In this document: piece by piece, positions 35,394 to 45,461 of the stretch
How positions within the stretch are numbered: the first letter of the stretch is position 1
How the letters are laid out: the number at the start of each line of letters is the position of its first letter
NCBI RefSeq assembly: GCF_947488185.1
Contig: NZ_CANKYM010000001.1
Span: 558,001 to 622,000 of the forward strand
Direction: 5' to 3'
DNA: 64,000 nt
Source of the DNA: an uncultured Roseobacter sp.
Lineage (GTDB): Bacteria; Pseudomonadota; Alphaproteobacteria; Rhodobacterales; Rhodobacteraceae
The notes under the pieces: generated by a model
Seen by the model: the letters and a program-made list of their open reading frames with translations, nothing else
What the model was told of the DNA's origin: nothing
Databases searched by the model: none
Translations under genes and position numbers: made by a program

Positions 35394-35906
35394 ATGGCAG
35401 ACGGGCGCGCTTCTTCAGCCCAAAGCGGTGAAAACCTTTTGTTTTTGACCGATGAGCAGTTGCGGCAGGGCATCGAGGCGATGTTCTTTGCCTATCGCGG
35501 GTTCACGGCCGACCCTGATCGTATCCTCTCGGACATGGCTTACGGGCGCGCCCACCACCGCGCCGTGCACTTCATCAATCGCGCGCCGGGCACCACGGTC
35601 AACAACCTGCTCAACATTCTCGGGGTCACGAAACAATCGCTCAACCGTGTCTTGCGCACGCTGATCGAGGATGGTCTGGTTGAGAGCAAGGTCGGGAAGG
35701 CGGACAAGCGGGAACGCCATCTGTTCCTGACAGAGGAGGGCCACGCGCTGGAACAGAAACTGTCGGACGCACAGCGGGTACGGATGCGGATGGCCTACCG
35801 GGAAGCCGGGCCGGACGCCGTCGCCGGGTTCCGCAGGGTGCTTGAGGCGATGATGGACCGGGAAATGCGCAACGCCTATGGAAGACTTAAGGATAGTGGC
35901 ACATGA
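35394..35906 (+). CDS. MarR family regulator, PetP-like
   Basis: Winged-helix protein of 170 aa: recognition region TTVNNLLNILGVTKQSLNRVLRTLIEDGLV, wing with GKADKRERHLFLTEEG, and flanking dimerisation helices. The stop overlaps the start of an OmpR-type response regulator (ATGA). In Rhodobacter capsulatus the MarR-like PetP precedes the response regulator PetR in the same way, upstream of the bc1 genes; this pair looks equivalent but is 14 kb from petABC here. Confidence 0.82.
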   Translation: MADGRASSAQSGENLLFLTDEQLRQGIEAMFFAYRGFTADPDRILSDMAYGRAHHRAVHFINRAPGTTVNNLLNILGVTKQSLNRVLRTLIEDGLVESKVGKADKRERHLFLTEEGHALEQKLSDAQRVRMRMAYREAGPDAVAGFRRVLEAMMDREMRNAYGRLKDSGT

Positions 35907-36604
35907 GCGATATGGACGCGCACCTGCTGATCGTCGACGATGACGAGCGGATCAGGACACTTTTGCAGAAATTCCTGATGCGTAATGGGTTTCTGGTGAC
36001 TGCCGCACGGGACGCGGCGCATGCGCGGCGCATTCTGTCTGGGTTGGATTTCGATCTGATCGTACTCGATGTCATGATGCCGGGTGAGGATGGTCTGGAG
36101 CTGACAAGATCACTGCGGGAAACCCGCGCCGTGCCGATCCTGTTGCTGACCGCAAAGGGCGAAACCGGCAACCGGATCGAAGGGCTGGAAGCAGGCGCGG
36201 ATGACTATCTACCAAAGCCGTTCGAACCAAAGGAGCTGCTCTTGCGCATCAACGCCATTCTGCGCCGTATGCCTGAAGCGCCCGCCGATCAGACCGCGCC
36301 CAAGGTGCTGACGCTCGGTGGCATTCGATATGACATGGAACGCGGCGAGATGTGGCAGGGTGAAGACCTTGTGCGGCTGACAGCCACCGAAATGCAGCTG
36401 ATGAAAATTTTCTCGGCCAGTTGCAATGAGCCGATCAGCCGCGCCAAGCTGGTCGAAGAGCTGGGGCGGGATCGCGGGCAGGCGCAGGAACGCGCCGTCG
36501 ATGTGCAGATCACCCGTTTGCGCCGCAAAATCGAAGAAGACCCAAAGCAGCCGCGGTACCTGCAAACCGTCCGTGGTGCGGGGTATATGCTGGCGCCGGA
36601 ATAG
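35903..36604 (+). CDS. petR: OmpR family response regulator, PetR-like
   Basis: Response regulator of 233 aa. The receiver domain has the acidic pair DDDE at residues 13-16, phospho-acceptor Asp in LIVLDVMMPGEDGLEL, and the switch Lys in DDYLPKPFEPKELL. The C-terminal winged helix ends with QITRLRRKIEEDPKQPRYLQTVRGAGYML. No histidine kinase gene is adjacent, as for PetR, which works as an orphan regulator in Rhodobacter. Identity with PetR rests on the paired MarR gene and the order. Confidence 0.8.
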   Translation: MSDMDAHLLIVDDDERIRTLLQKFLMRNGFLVTAARDAAHARRILSGLDFDLIVLDVMMPGEDGLELTRSLRETRAVPILLLTAKGETGNRIEGLEAGADDYLPKPFEPKELLLRINAILRRMPEAPADQTAPKVLTLGGIRYDMERGEMWQGEDLVRLTATEMQLMKIFSASCNEPISRAKLVEELGRDRGQAQERAVDVQITRLRRKIEEDPKQPRYLQTVRGAGYMLAPE

Positions 36605-36616
36605 CAGACCGGGTGT

Positions 36617-36678
36617 TGGGGGCTGTCTGCCCCCTGCCCTGACGGGCCTCCCCCGAGGATATTTCTGGCCAGAAGAAA
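36617..36678 (+). repeat. Dispersed intergenic repeat, copy A
   Basis: Contains GGGGGC-TGTCT-GCCCCC (hairpin) followed by GCCTCCCCCGAGGATATTT and GGCCAGAAGAAA. The second part is shared with the copy at 45.46-45.50 kb on the other strand. From memory, elements with this CCTCCxxCGxGGATATTT signature are scattered through many Roseobacter genomes. It lies between petR and xseB and might also end petR transcription. Confidence 0.6.
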
Positions 36679-36749
36679 CAGGGCGCGGGCTGGCACAGCG
36701 CAGAAATACCCGCTAGAAAACCGCCAGCGCAAAGACAGGATTTCCGACC

Positions 36750-36992
36750 ATGACCGATATCCCAGTGGATCAAATGAGCTTTGAACAGGCTATGGCTGAG
36801 CTTGAGAAGGTTTTGGGCCAGTTGGAGCGTGGCGACGTGGCGCTGGATGAGAGTATTGCTCTTTACGAGCGTGGTGCGGCCTTGAAAGCGCGCTGCGAGG
36901 CCAAGCTAAAAGAAGCCGAAGAGAAAGTTGCCGCCATTACATTGGACGGCGACGGCACACCGACGGGAACGACACCGGTCGAAGGGCTCTGA
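36750..36992 (+). CDS. xseB: Exodeoxyribonuclease VII small subunit
   Basis: Small helical subunit of 80 aa: MSFEQAMAELEKVLGQLERGDVALDESIALYERG followed by LKARCEAKLKEAEEKV, the family's helical hairpin. It works with XseA, which is not in the window. It is 2 bp from ispA, and xseB-ispA-dxs is a frequent arrangement in proteobacteria, so the three are likely one operon. Confidence 0.95.
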   Translation: MTDIPVDQMSFEQAMAELEKVLGQLERGDVALDESIALYERGAALKARCEAKLKEAEEKVAAITLDGDGTPTGTTPVEGL

Positions 36993-36994
36993 CC

Positions 36995-37864
36995 ATGTTC
37001 GAGACCCGTCTGAGCGCGGATGCTCAGGCCATTCAACAGCATTTCGACCTGATCCTGGGGCGTCTGGACGATTTGCCCGTGGTGCAGGCCATGGCGCATG
37101 CGACCCAGGGCGGCAAGCGTTTGCGGGGGTTTCTGGTGTTGGAAAGCGCGCGGCTTCATGACATCGACACCCGGGCGGCGATCTGGCCTGCCACGGCCAT
37201 TGAGGCGCTGCATGCCTATTCGCTGGTGCATGACGATCTGCCGTGCATGGACGATGATGACATGCGGCGCGGTCGCCCGACGGTGCATCGCAAATGGGAC
37301 GAGGCAACCGCTGTGCTGGCGGGCGACGCCCTGCAGACGCTGGCCTTCGAGCTGGTGACGGGGACCGAGGCAGGCCTGGAGGCACAAGTGCGCGCCACAC
37401 TCGCATTGCGTCTGGCCCGCGCCAGCGGGGCGCAGGGGATGGTTCTGGGACAGGCGCTCGATATTGCGGCGGAAACGGCTCAGCATCCCTTGACGCTGGA
37501 CGACATCACAGCACTTCAGCGCGGCAAGACAGGCGCCCTGATCGAATGGGCTGCCACCACCGGGGCGGTGATGGCCGAAGCAGATACCACTGCCCTGCAA
37601 GATTATGCGCGCGCGCTTGGCCTTGCCTTCCAGATTGCCGATGATGTTCTGGATGTGACCGGCGACAGTGCGACGGTCGGCAAGGCGGTTGGCAAAGATG
37701 CCGACGCAGGCAAGGCAACTTTCGTGTCGCTTCTGGGGCTGGAGGCGGCACGGCGACGCGCCGATGATCTTGTGGAACAAGCCTGCGACAGCCTGGGGGG
37801 TTACGGCGCGCGCGCAGACATCTTAAAAGAGGCGGCGCGTTTTGTTGTGACGCGCGCGCATTGA
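36995..37864 (+). CDS. ispA: Geranyl/farnesyl diphosphate synthase
   Basis: Polyprenyl synthetase of 289 aa. First Asp-rich motif [19 protein letters not shown] near residue 80; second motif [14 protein letters not shown] near residue 210. Both bind Mg-diphosphate. It joins IPP and DMAPP to make GPP and FPP for quinones and other isoprenoids. It is followed 10 bp later by dxs, which makes the precursor of the same pathway. Confidence 0.95.
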   Translation: MFETRLSADAQAIQQHFDLILGRLDDLPVVQAMAHATQGGKRLRGFLVLESARLHDIDTRAAIWPATAIEALHAYSLVHDDLPCMDDDDMRRGRPTVHRKWDEATAVLAGDALQTLAFELVTGTEAGLEAQVRATLALRLARASGAQGMVLGQALDIAAETAQHPLTLDDITALQRGKTGALIEWAATTGAVMAEADTTALQDYARALGLAFQIADDVLDVTGDSATVGKAVGKDADAGKATFVSLLGLEAARRRADDLVEQACDSLGGYGARADILKEAARFVVTRAH

Positions 37865-37874
37865 GAGGGGCATC

Positions 37875-39806
37875 ATGACCTCAGACAAACCCGAAACACC
37901 GCTGCTGGACAGGATCCGGCGCCCTGCGGACATGAAAGACCTGTCTGATCGGGAGCTGACCCAGCTGGCGCATGAGCTGCGGGCCGAAACCGTCTCTGCC
38001 GTTTCGGTGACGGGCGGACATCTGGGGGCGGGTCTGGGTGTCGTCGAATTGACGGTGGCGCTGCACGCGGTCTTTGACACGCCGCGCGACAAGCTGATCT
38101 GGGACGTGGGCCATCAGTGCTACCCGCATAAAATCCTGACCGAACGCCGGGACCGCATCCGCACGTTGCGCATGAAAGACGGGCTCAGCGGTTTTACCAA
38201 GCGCAAGGAATCACCTTACGATCCCTTTGGCGCGGCCCATAGTTCGACCTCGATCTCTGCCGCTTTGGGTTTTGCCGTGGCGCGGGATCTGGGCGGTGTG
38301 GTGCCCGAAGGGCTGGGCGATGCGATTGCGGTGATCGGCGATGGCTCGATGAGCGCGGGCATGGCCTATGAGGCGATGAACAACGCGGGCCATCTGGGCA
38401 AACGCCTGATTGTGATCCTCAACGACAATGAAATGTCCATCGCCCCGCCGACCGGTGCGATGTCGAGCTATCTCAGCCGTCTCTACGCGGAAGAACCGTT
38501 TCAGGACTTCAAGGCCGCCGCAAAAGGGGCCGTGAGCCTGCTGCCCGAACCCTTCCGCGAAGGGGCCAAACGCGCGAAGGACATGCTCAAGGGCATGGCG
38601 GTTGGCGGAACGCTTTTTGAAGAGCTTGGGTTTTCATATCTCGGGCCGATCGACGGGCACGACATGGACCAGCTTCTGCCCGTCCTGCGCACCGTGAAAG
38701 CGCGCGCCACCGGGCCGATCCTGATCCATGTGCTGACCAAGAAGGGCAAAGGCTACGCCCCAGCCGAGACAGCGCGCGACAAGGGCCATGCCACCGCGAA
38801 GTTTGATGTGCTGACGGGTGAGCAGAAAAAAGCACCCTCAAATGCGCCCAGCTACACCCGCGTCTTTGCCGACAGCCTGCTGCAGGAAGCCGCAGAGGAC
38901 GATAAGATTTGCGCCGTCACGGCGGCGATGCCGGATGGCACTGGCCTCGACCTCTTTGCCGAACGCTATCCAAGCCGGTGCTTTGACGTGGGCATCGCGG
39001 AGCAACACGGGGTGACTTTCTCTGCTGCCTTGGCCGCGGGCGGGATGAAACCCTTTTGCGCGATGTATTCCACCTTCCTGCAGCGCGGGTATGATCAGGT
39101 GGTGCATGACGTGGCGATCCAGCGACTGCCGGTGCGTTTTGCCATCGACCGGGCCGGGTTGGTCGGTGCCGATGGGGCAACGCATGCCGGCTCTTTCGAC
39201 ATCGCCTATCTTGCCAATCTGCCGGGCTTTGTGGTGATGGCTGCGGCGGATGAGGCGGAGTTGAAACACATGGTCGCCACGGCGGCGGCGCATGATGACG
39301 GCCCCATCGCCTTTCGCTTTCCGCGTGGTGAAGGCAATGGCGTCGAGATGCCGGAACGCGGCGAGGTGCTCGAGATCGGCAAGGGCCGGATCATTTCCGA
39401 AGGCGCGCGCGTCGCCCTTTTGTCATTCGGGACGCGGCTGGCCGAAGTGGAAAAAGCAGCCGAGGCGCTCACCGGGCGTGGCATCCGCCCAACGGTTGCA
39501 GACGCACGTTTTGCCAAGCCGCTGGATCGTGATCTGATCCTGCAACTGGCCGCCGATCACGAGGCGCTGATCACCATCGAGGAAGGTGCCGTGGGCGGTT
39601 TCGGCAGCCATGTCGCGCAGCTTCTGGCCGACGAAGGGGTCTTTGATACCGGGCTGAAATACCGCTCCATGGTGCTGCCCGATATCTTCATCGATCAGGC
39701 CAGCCCGGCGGATATGTATGCCGTGGCGGGCATGAATGCAGCCGAAATCGAAGGCAAAGTGTTGAACGTGCTTGGTGTTGCGCAGATCGGCGAAGCCCGC
39801 GCCTGA
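37875..39806 (+). CDS. dxs: 1-deoxy-D-xylulose-5-phosphate synthase
   Basis: First step of the MEP isoprenoid pathway: pyruvate plus glyceraldehyde 3-phosphate to DXP, using thiamine diphosphate. The 643-aa protein carries the TPP motif [16 protein letters not shown], the N-terminal [20 protein letters not shown], the middle-domain [17 protein letters not shown] and a C-terminal transketolase domain. The ATG at 37875 is preceded by GAGGGG. Last gene of xseB-ispA-dxs. Confidence 0.97.
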   Translation: MTSDKPETPLLDRIRRPADMKDLSDRELTQLAHELRAETVSAVSVTGGHLGAGLGVVELTVALHAVFDTPRDKLIWDVGHQCYPHKILTERRDRIRTLRMKDGLSGFTKRKESPYDPFGAAHSSTSISAALGFAVARDLGGVVPEGLGDAIAVIGDGSMSAGMAYEAMNNAGHLGKRLIVILNDNEMSIAPPTGAMSSYLSRLYAEEPFQDFKAAAKGAVSLLPEPFREGAKRAKDMLKGMAVGGTLFEELGFSYLGPIDGHDMDQLLPVLRTVKARATGPILIHVLTKKGKGYAPAETARDKGHATAKFDVLTGEQKKAPSNAPSYTRVFADSLLQEAAEDDKICAVTAAMPDGTGLDLFAERYPSRCFDVGIAEQHGVTFSAALAAGGMKPFCAMYSTFLQRGYDQVVHDVAIQRLPVRFAIDRAGLVGADGATHAGSFDIAYLANLPGFVVMAAADEAELKHMVATAAAHDDGPIAFRFPRGEGNGVEMPERGEVLEIGKGRIISEGARVALLSFGTRLAEVEKAAEALTGRGIRPTVADARFAKPLDRDLILQLAADHEALITIEEGAVGGFGSHVAQLLADEGVFDTGLKYRSMVLPDIFIDQASPADMYAVAGMNAAEIEGKVLNVLGVAQIGEARA

Positions 39807-39809
39807 GTG

Positions 39810-40427
39810 TCAGGTCACCGCCACCTGCAGCAGCAGCATTGCACCCAGTGGCACCGCGATCATGCCGATGTAGCCCGCGATGACGAAGTAACCGTCCCGC
39901 GCAAAGAGACCAAAGGCGAAGAGCCCAATGGTCGCCGCGGCCAGCGATGTAACGCCCGGCACCAGTTCCAGCGCGGGCCAGCCCAGCGGGATCACCGCGC
40001 ATTGCAGCAGAATGATCATGCGCATCGGCCCGCGCGTCAGGTATTGCAGGCGCGGGGAGGAGTTCCGATCAATCCACGCGGCCGGGCGACGCAGCCATGC
40101 CACCACCCGTGTCAGGGTCGAGGCCCCGATGCGCATCCGCATGATTCGTTGGGGCAGCCAGAGCCTGCGCCCCATGAGGCCCTGCACGGCCAGCATCACG
40201 ATGATGACTGCAGAGATTGTCGGAATGCCCGGCACGCCCGACATCGGGGACACGAGGAAAAGCGCGACCACCAGAATGACGGGTGTGATGGTCCTGTCCC
40301 CGATCTCGGACAGGATATCGCGCATTTCGACTTTTTCATCCGTTGCCGCGCGATCCACCGCGTCGAGCAACGTGCTCAGCGGCCAGTCTCTATAGTCCTG
40401 AAACGTCCTGATCTCGGTTTTCCTCAC
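39810..40427 (-). CDS. exoD: ExoD-type exopolysaccharide synthesis membrane protein
   Basis: Integral membrane protein of about 205 aa with several spans. Family features are the N-terminal LSTLLDAVDRAATDEKVEMRDILSEIGDRTITPVILV and the central LVSPMSGVPGIPTISAVIIVMLAVQGLMGRR halves. ExoD was described as needed for exopolysaccharide and symbiosis in Sinorhizobium; mechanism is unclear. I propose the GTG at 40425-40427 as start, giving a 38-bp overlap with the preceding SDR gene; the longer frame runs further into that gene. Confidence 0.85.
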   Translation of the reverse strand: MRKTEIRTFQDYRDWPLSTLLDAVDRAATDEKVEMRDILSEIGDRTITPVILVVALFLVSPMSGVPGIPTISAVIIVMLAVQGLMGRRLWLPQRIMRMRIGASTLTRVVAWLRRPAAWIDRNSSPRLQYLTRGPMRMIILLQCAVIPLGWPALELVPGVTSLAAATIGLFAFGLFARDGYFVIAGYIGMIAVPLGAMLLLQVAVT

Positions 40428-41268
40428 GCAACAACGCCTCCAGCCCGGTCCGGTAGTCGGGATAAAGCAGCTGGACACCCAACTCTTCTTTGATGCGATC
40501 GTTCCGAACTTTTTTACTCTCTGCGTAAAAGCTGCGCGCCATGGGGGTCATCTCTGCCGTCTCGAAATCAACTGCAGGGGGCAGCGGGACCTCCAGTAAT
40601 TCGGCGGCATAGGCGATGACATCCTGCGGCGGCGCCGGATCGTCGTCGCAAAGATTATAGATCGCGCCGGGGTTCGGCTGCGCCAGCGATGCCTCCAGCA
40701 CCTGCGCGATGTCCTGCACGTGAATGCGCGAGAACACCTGACCCTGTTTGATGATACGCCGGGCCGTACCCGCGCGCACCTTGGCAAAGGGGCCGCGCCC
40801 GGGACCATAAATACCGGCAAGCCGGAAGATATGCAGGTTCAGGTCCGGTATCGCCTGCCATTCGGCTTCGGCGGCAACCCTTGCCCGGCCCCGTTTCGTG
40901 GAGGGTGTCAGATCGGCGCTTTCGTCCACCCAGCCGCCCGCATGATCGCCATAGACGCCGGTGGTGGACAGGTACCCGACCCAATCGAGCCGCGGCGCGG
41001 CCACGGTGATCTCCGCCCGCATCTCCGCCAGAACCGGATCGCCCTCCGGCCCCGGCCCGGCAGAAACAAGCACCGCATCGGCATCGGCCAGCGCATCTGT
41101 CACATCCGTGCCCGGCCAGATCAGCGGCTCCACACCGGTGGCTGCAATCTCTCCGGCCTTCTCAGCGCTGCGCGTGGTGCCGATCACCCGCCAGCCCTTT
41201 TGGATCAATCGGGGGGCAAGGGCTCTGGCACTGAACCCGTGCCCGAATGACAGAAGTGTTTTGCTCAT
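40390..41268 (-). CDS. NAD(P)-dependent SDR/epimerase-family protein
   Basis: Protein of 292 aa, extended SDR-like. The N-terminus (LLSFGHGFSARALAPRL) has a GxGxxxxxL-like nucleotide site, and LSTTGVYGDHAGGWVDE occupies the usual Ser-Tyr region with the YxxxK partly altered, as in the YeeZ-like atypical SDRs. Later LAGIYGPGR and IHVQDIA are typical. Substrate is unknown. The ATG at 41266-41268 is used because the upstream extension is poor. Confidence 0.82.
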   Translation of the reverse strand: MSKTLLSFGHGFSARALAPRLIQKGWRVIGTTRSAEKAGEIAATGVEPLIWPGTDVTDALADADAVLVSAGPGPEGDPVLAEMRAEITVAAPRLDWVGYLSTTGVYGDHAGGWVDESADLTPSTKRGRARVAAEAEWQAIPDLNLHIFRLAGIYGPGRGPFAKVRAGTARRIIKQGQVFSRIHVQDIAQVLEASLAQPNPGAIYNLCDDDPAPPQDVIAYAAELLEVPLPPAVDFETAEMTPMARSFYAESKKVRNDRIKEELGVQLLYPDYRTGLEALLREENRDQDVSGL

Positions 41269-41309
41269 AGGCTCAAAGTGGACCGCCACCACGCCGGGTG
41301 CAAGATGCG

Positions 41310-42563
41310 CTAGACCGGCATCGTGATCTCCTTGGCCTTCGGGAGCAGACCGTTGATACGTACCAGATGCTCCGGCAGGCAGCGGGTCAGAAAATCGTGG
41401 TGCTGCACGATATGCGCGCGCGCCGCCAGCCCAAGATGGGCAAAGGCACCGGGGTCCGACACCACATCGATGACCTGCTGCGCCAGCGCGTTCGGATCGT
41501 GGAAATCGACCAGCAGCCCGGTTTCCCCGTGCGTAATCACTTCACGCACCGGCAAGACGTCCGAGGCCACGATGGTCGCCCGCATTGCCATCGCTTCCAT
41601 CAGCGACCATGACAGCACGAAAGGCATGGTCAGATAGATGTGACAGCGGCTGAGCTGCACCAGATTCTGGAACTCCGGATAGGGGATCTGCCCCAGAAAA
41701 TGCACGCGGTTCCAGTCGATGTCCTGCCCCACTTCCTCTTCCATTTCACGACGCAGGCCGCCGGGGCGCTCGGATTTGCCGCCGTAAGAGACATCATTAC
41801 CGCCGATGATCAGCACACGCGCCTTCGGGCGTTCCCTCAGAATACGGGGCAAGGCGCGCATCAACACGTGGAATCCGCGCGTCTTCTCCAGATTGCGCGC
41901 CACGTAGGTGATCACCTCGTCCTCCCGCGTCAGCGGATGATCCAACCGGCCCAGAGAAAGAGATGCATCGGCATCGGGCACCAGCGTATCAGTCCGGATG
42001 CCGTCGTGGCAGACATACATTCGGTCATGGAAACTACTCGGGAAACGGTCGCGCTGCCACAGGGTCGGGCATTGCCCCAGATCGACGGTCTCGATGTTCG
42101 CAAGAGGTATCGCGTTTCGCGCCTGCATCAGGAAGGGGGCGTGATCCGACACCGTCTCTGCCGGGTCAAACCCTACCAAGCCGCCATGCAGATTATAGTA
42201 GTATTCGAAATACCCGATGATCGGCACATCTGGCCAGACCTGTTTGAAGAACGTCAGCTCGCCCCAGCCGACGTGCCCCACCACGATATCCGGCTTGAAG
42301 CCGTGGTCGCGCTCCAGTTTGCGAGCCGCCATCGCCGCGCCAAAGCCGGAACCGGCGGCCTCTTCCCATACCTTTGACAGCCCGTAGGCGTCCTTGCCCG
42401 GCACGTGATGTGGTTTGTAGATAATGGTGCGCACCCCATCGAACTTCGGCGGGTTACGGCGCTGGGTCAGAAACGCGATCTCATGTTGACCGGTCGCCAA
42501 CAGCCACTGCACGATCTCGCGATACTGGCCGGGTATGTTCTGGTGCACAAAAAGCAGTTTCAT
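41310..42563 (-). CDS. Family 4 glycosyltransferase
   Basis: GT-B-fold transferase of 417 aa. It begins MKLLFVHQNIPGQYREIVQWLL and has the C-terminal nucleotide-sugar site region VLIIGGNDVSYGG, then VHFLGQIPYPEFQNLVQLSRCHIYLTMPFVLSWSLMEAMA. In this site the E-x7-E motif is partly kept (SLMEAMA). The donor and acceptor are unknown; neighbouring exoD suggests surface polysaccharide synthesis. A strong start is the ATG at 42561-42563. Confidence 0.85.
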   Translation of the reverse strand: MKLLFVHQNIPGQYREIVQWLLATGQHEIAFLTQRRNPPKFDGVRTIIYKPHHVPGKDAYGLSKVWEEAAGSGFGAAMAARKLERDHGFKPDIVVGHVGWGELTFFKQVWPDVPIIGYFEYYYNLHGGLVGFDPAETVSDHAPFLMQARNAIPLANIETVDLGQCPTLWQRDRFPSSFHDRMYVCHDGIRTDTLVPDADASLSLGRLDHPLTREDEVITYVARNLEKTRGFHVLMRALPRILRERPKARVLIIGGNDVSYGGKSERPGGLRREMEEEVGQDIDWNRVHFLGQIPYPEFQNLVQLSRCHIYLTMPFVLSWSLMEAMAMRATIVASDVLPVREVITHGETGLLVDFHDPNALAQQVIDVVSDPGAFAHLGLAARAHIVQHHDFLTRCLPEHLVRINGLLPKAKEITMPV

Positions 42564-42632
42564 CTATACTCACACTATTCTTTCAAACCGTGACCTCCCA
42601 TAGCGGCAGACGGGTGGCTTCGGCAAATCCAT

Positions 42633-43412
42633 TCAGCGACCTTTCCAGATCGGATCACGTTTTTCAGCAAAGGCGCGCGCGCCTTCCAACTGGTCCTCGG
42701 ATGCGTATAGCCGGTCCACCGTCTCCAGCTGCCGCTGGGTAATCCGGTTCATCGCATCCTGGAACTTGGCGTCTTCCGCGTCCCGCACGATCTCCTTGAT
42801 GGCCGCGTAAACAAGCGGCGGGCCGGAGGCGATCAGCTCCGCCAGCGCCCAGGCCCGCTGCATCAGTTCTATGGCCGGCACAACCTCATTGACCAACCCC
42901 CAGCAATGCGCCTCCTGCGCGTCAAACCATCTGCCGGTCAACAGCAGCTCCATCGCGATGTGATAGGGGATGCGTTTAGGGAGCTTGACGGACGCCGCAT
43001 CCGCCACGGTGCCCGACCGGATTTCCGGCAGGGCAAAGGTCGCATGATCCGCAGCCAGGATCATGTCAGCGCTCAGGGCCAGCTCCAACCCACCCCCGCA
43101 GGCGATCCCGTTCACGGCGGCAATCACCGGTTTGTTCAACCCGCGCAATTCCTGCAGCCCGCCAAACCCGCCAACGCCGTAATCCCCATCCACCGCGTCG
43201 CCCTCGGCTGCGGCCTTGAGATCCCATCCGGGGCAAAAGAATTTCTCACCCGCACCGGTGAGGATGGCGACACGCAGGTCCGGGTCATCGCGAAACTCGG
43301 CAAAGACCTCTCCCATGATACGCGAGGTTTTCAGATCGATGGCATTTGCCTTGGGCCGGTCCAGCGTGACCTCAAGAATGGCCCCCTTGCGAGCAGTTTT
43401 GATCGGGTCCAT
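42633..43412 (-). CDS. Enoyl-CoA hydratase family, carnitinyl-CoA dehydratase-like
   Basis: Crotonase-fold protein of 259 aa. The oxyanion-hole segments are GAGEKFFCPGWDLKAA and NGIACGGGLELALSADMILA, and the catalytic region is PEIRSGTVADAASVKLPKRIP, where CaiD and other crotonases carry Glu. The GWDLKAAAEG pattern with a Trp is common in crotonobetainyl-CoA hydratases. It overlaps the acyl-CoA ligase end by 41 bp. Last gene of the LysR-linked cluster; it hydrates the enoyl-CoA formed by the acyl-CoA dehydrogenase. Confidence 0.82.
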   Translation of the reverse strand: MDPIKTARKGAILEVTLDRPKANAIDLKTSRIMGEVFAEFRDDPDLRVAILTGAGEKFFCPGWDLKAAAEGDAVDGDYGVGGFGGLQELRGLNKPVIAAVNGIACGGGLELALSADMILAADHATFALPEIRSGTVADAASVKLPKRIPYHIAMELLLTGRWFDAQEAHCWGLVNEVVPAIELMQRAWALAELIASGPPLVYAAIKEIVRDAEDAKFQDAMNRITQRQLETVDRLYASEDQLEGARAFAEKRDPIWKGR

Positions 43413-45447
43413 GCCTGTCTCCTTCTGAAATCGCCAACGTACCCAGCACCATCAGTGCGTCCACGGCAACCGCCGATGTAGATGTACAGATCAGCGGGTT
43501 GATCTCAACTTCCGCGATCTCGCCCTGATGCGCAATCACACATCTCTGCAGCGCCATAACGGTCTCGACAATCGCGCTCAAATCAACGGGCGGCTTGCCG
43601 CGAAACCCGGTCAACAGCGGGTAGGTTTTGAGGTGGCAAAGGGCCTGCCGGACGTCCATCTCGGTCACCGGCAGCAACAACGACACGCTGTCCTGCCACA
43701 ATTCCGTCAGGACACCGCCGGTTCCGAGGGTCAGGACGTAGCCGTGTACGGCATCCACCGTGACGCCGATCAGCAGTTCGGCGATACCGCCCTGCACCAT
43801 CTCTTCGATCAGCAAACTGCCCTTGGGCAGCGTCCGCGCCGCATCGGGCAAATCACCGTGAGACAGGCCAAGACGCACCGCGCCAACTTCCGATTTATGC
43901 GCAATCCCCTGTGCCTTGAGCGCCAAGGGCGCACGCAGCGCCGTGGCATCAACCTGCAAAACGTCCTCGCAGACCAGATGGGCAGGCACGGCCACACCAA
44001 AGCGTTGCAACAGGTCTTTCGCCTCTGCTTCCTTCAGCACCCGGGGTGTAGCGGGCGGTGACGCAACCAAGGGCGGCGCGACACAAGGCGCGGACAGATG
44101 CGCCGCCGCCTCCACTGCCACCATCGCCTCGCGCAGGCCAAAAAGCGGGGTGACCCCGGCCTGCATCAACGTCGCGGCAACCTCAGCGGGCATCAGTTCC
44201 GGCAGGGTCGAGACCACGGCCACGGGCCGTCCGCTGGCCCGGTGGGTCGCAATCGCAGCCTTAGTCGCGCAGTGCCAATCTGCTGCATCGGTATGCGGGT
44301 AGTCGACGAGGATCAGAACCAACCCGATGTGTGCCGCTGCCATCGGCGTCCAGGCTGCTGCCATCTTCTCGGCATCCCCCCAGATATAAGTGTGATAATC
44401 CAACGGATTGGACAGGGCGACCATCGGGCCCAATACCTCCTGCAAAGCCTTCTTTTGCCGAGGTTCCAGCGCCGGGAAAGACAGCCGCATGCCCGTCGCG
44501 GCGTCTGCGGCGAGGCTGGCCTCTCCTCCCGAGCAGCTGATGCTCGACAACGCCGAGGTTTCCAGCGGACCCGCGACATGCAGCAGCTTCAAGCTCTCCA
44601 GAAGGCCTGGCAAATCATGGACGCGTGCGACACCCAAACGCGCCAGAAGTGCAGCAGCCCCGGCATCACTGCCCGCAAGGGAGGCGGTATGTGACAGGGT
44701 CGCGCGTTGCGCTTCCTCCGATGTGCCCGCCTTCAAAGCCACCAGCGGCACCCCCTTGCCATGTGCTTTCATGGCCAGCGCGTGCCAGGCCGCAGTGTCC
44801 CCGAACCCTTCAATATGCAGACCAATTGCTGTGATCCGTGGATCATCCAACAGTGCAGAAGCCAGATCCGCCTGCGAGGTCTGGGCCATGTTCCCACAGG
44901 TCCCGACAAAGGCAATTGGCAGCCCGCGTTGCTGCATCGTCAGGTTGATCGCGATGTTGGAACTCTGCGTCAGGATCGCGACACCCCGCTCCACCGACAC
45001 ACAGCCATGCTGATCCGGCCAGAGCAATGCGCCGTCCAGCGCGTTAATGAACCCATAGCAATTGGGTCCAAGAATAGGCATGTCGCCCGCCGCACCAACC
45101 AGCGCCGATTGCAAATCATGGGCGCTGCCATCTTCTCCGGTCGCTTCGGAGAAGCCGGAAGCGAAACAGACCGCGCCCCCCGCACCCATCTGCGCCAAAG
45201 CCGACACGACCTGCACGGTCAGGTGCCTGTTCACACCAATGAAAACCGCGTCCGGCACATCGGGCAGATCAGCAACCGATGCCACGGCGGCAACCCCCTC
45301 CACTGACGCCGGGTCGGGATGTACCCGCCAGATGCCTCCGGAAAACCCCATGCCATGGAGCTGGCGCAGCACCTGACGACACCAAGGGCCTCCGCCAACC
45401 ACCGCCACCGACCGGGGCCGCAACATCCGACCAAGGTCGCGGTTCAT
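43372..45447 (-). CDS. ADP-forming acyl-CoA ligase (acetate-CoA ligase family)
   Basis: Protein of 691 aa combining a CoA-binding Rossmann domain (SVAVVGGGPWCRQVL), succinyl-CoA-synthetase-like flavodoxin domains (GVAILTQSSNIAINLTMQQRG; SCSGGEASLAADAA), and a C-terminal ATP-grasp domain (LALKAQGIAHKSEVGAVRLG; EEMVQGGIAELLIGV). Such ligases activate carboxylic acids to CoA thioesters with ATP to ADP. In this cluster it would activate the substrate before the dehydrogenase. The ATG at 45445-45447 follows GGAGG by 7 nt. Confidence 0.86.
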   Translation of the reverse strand: MNRDLGRMLRPRSVAVVGGGPWCRQVLRQLHGMGFSGGIWRVHPDPASVEGVAAVASVADLPDVPDAVFIGVNRHLTVQVVSALAQMGAGGAVCFASGFSEATGEDGSAHDLQSALVGAAGDMPILGPNCYGFINALDGALLWPDQHGCVSVERGVAILTQSSNIAINLTMQQRGLPIAFVGTCGNMAQTSQADLASALLDDPRITAIGLHIEGFGDTAAWHALAMKAHGKGVPLVALKAGTSEEAQRATLSHTASLAGSDAGAAALLARLGVARVHDLPGLLESLKLLHVAGPLETSALSSISCSGGEASLAADAATGMRLSFPALEPRQKKALQEVLGPMVALSNPLDYHTYIWGDAEKMAAAWTPMAAAHIGLVLILVDYPHTDAADWHCATKAAIATHRASGRPVAVVSTLPELMPAEVAATLMQAGVTPLFGLREAMVAVEAAAHLSAPCVAPPLVASPPATPRVLKEAEAKDLLQRFGVAVPAHLVCEDVLQVDATALRAPLALKAQGIAHKSEVGAVRLGLSHGDLPDAARTLPKGSLLIEEMVQGGIAELLIGVTVDAVHGYVLTLGTGGVLTELWQDSVSLLLPVTEMDVRQALCHLKTYPLLTGFRGKPPVDLSAIVETVMALQRCVIAHQGEIAEVEINPLICTSTSAVAVDALMVLGTLAISEGDRHGPDQNCSQGGHS

Positions 45448-45461
45448 CTGAAGCCTCCGCA

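Noticed and set aside
36995..39806. Photosynthesis gene cluster suggested by ispA-dxs and a petR-like gene
   Set aside because: No bch, crt or puf genes are present; these genes are housekeeping in this setting.
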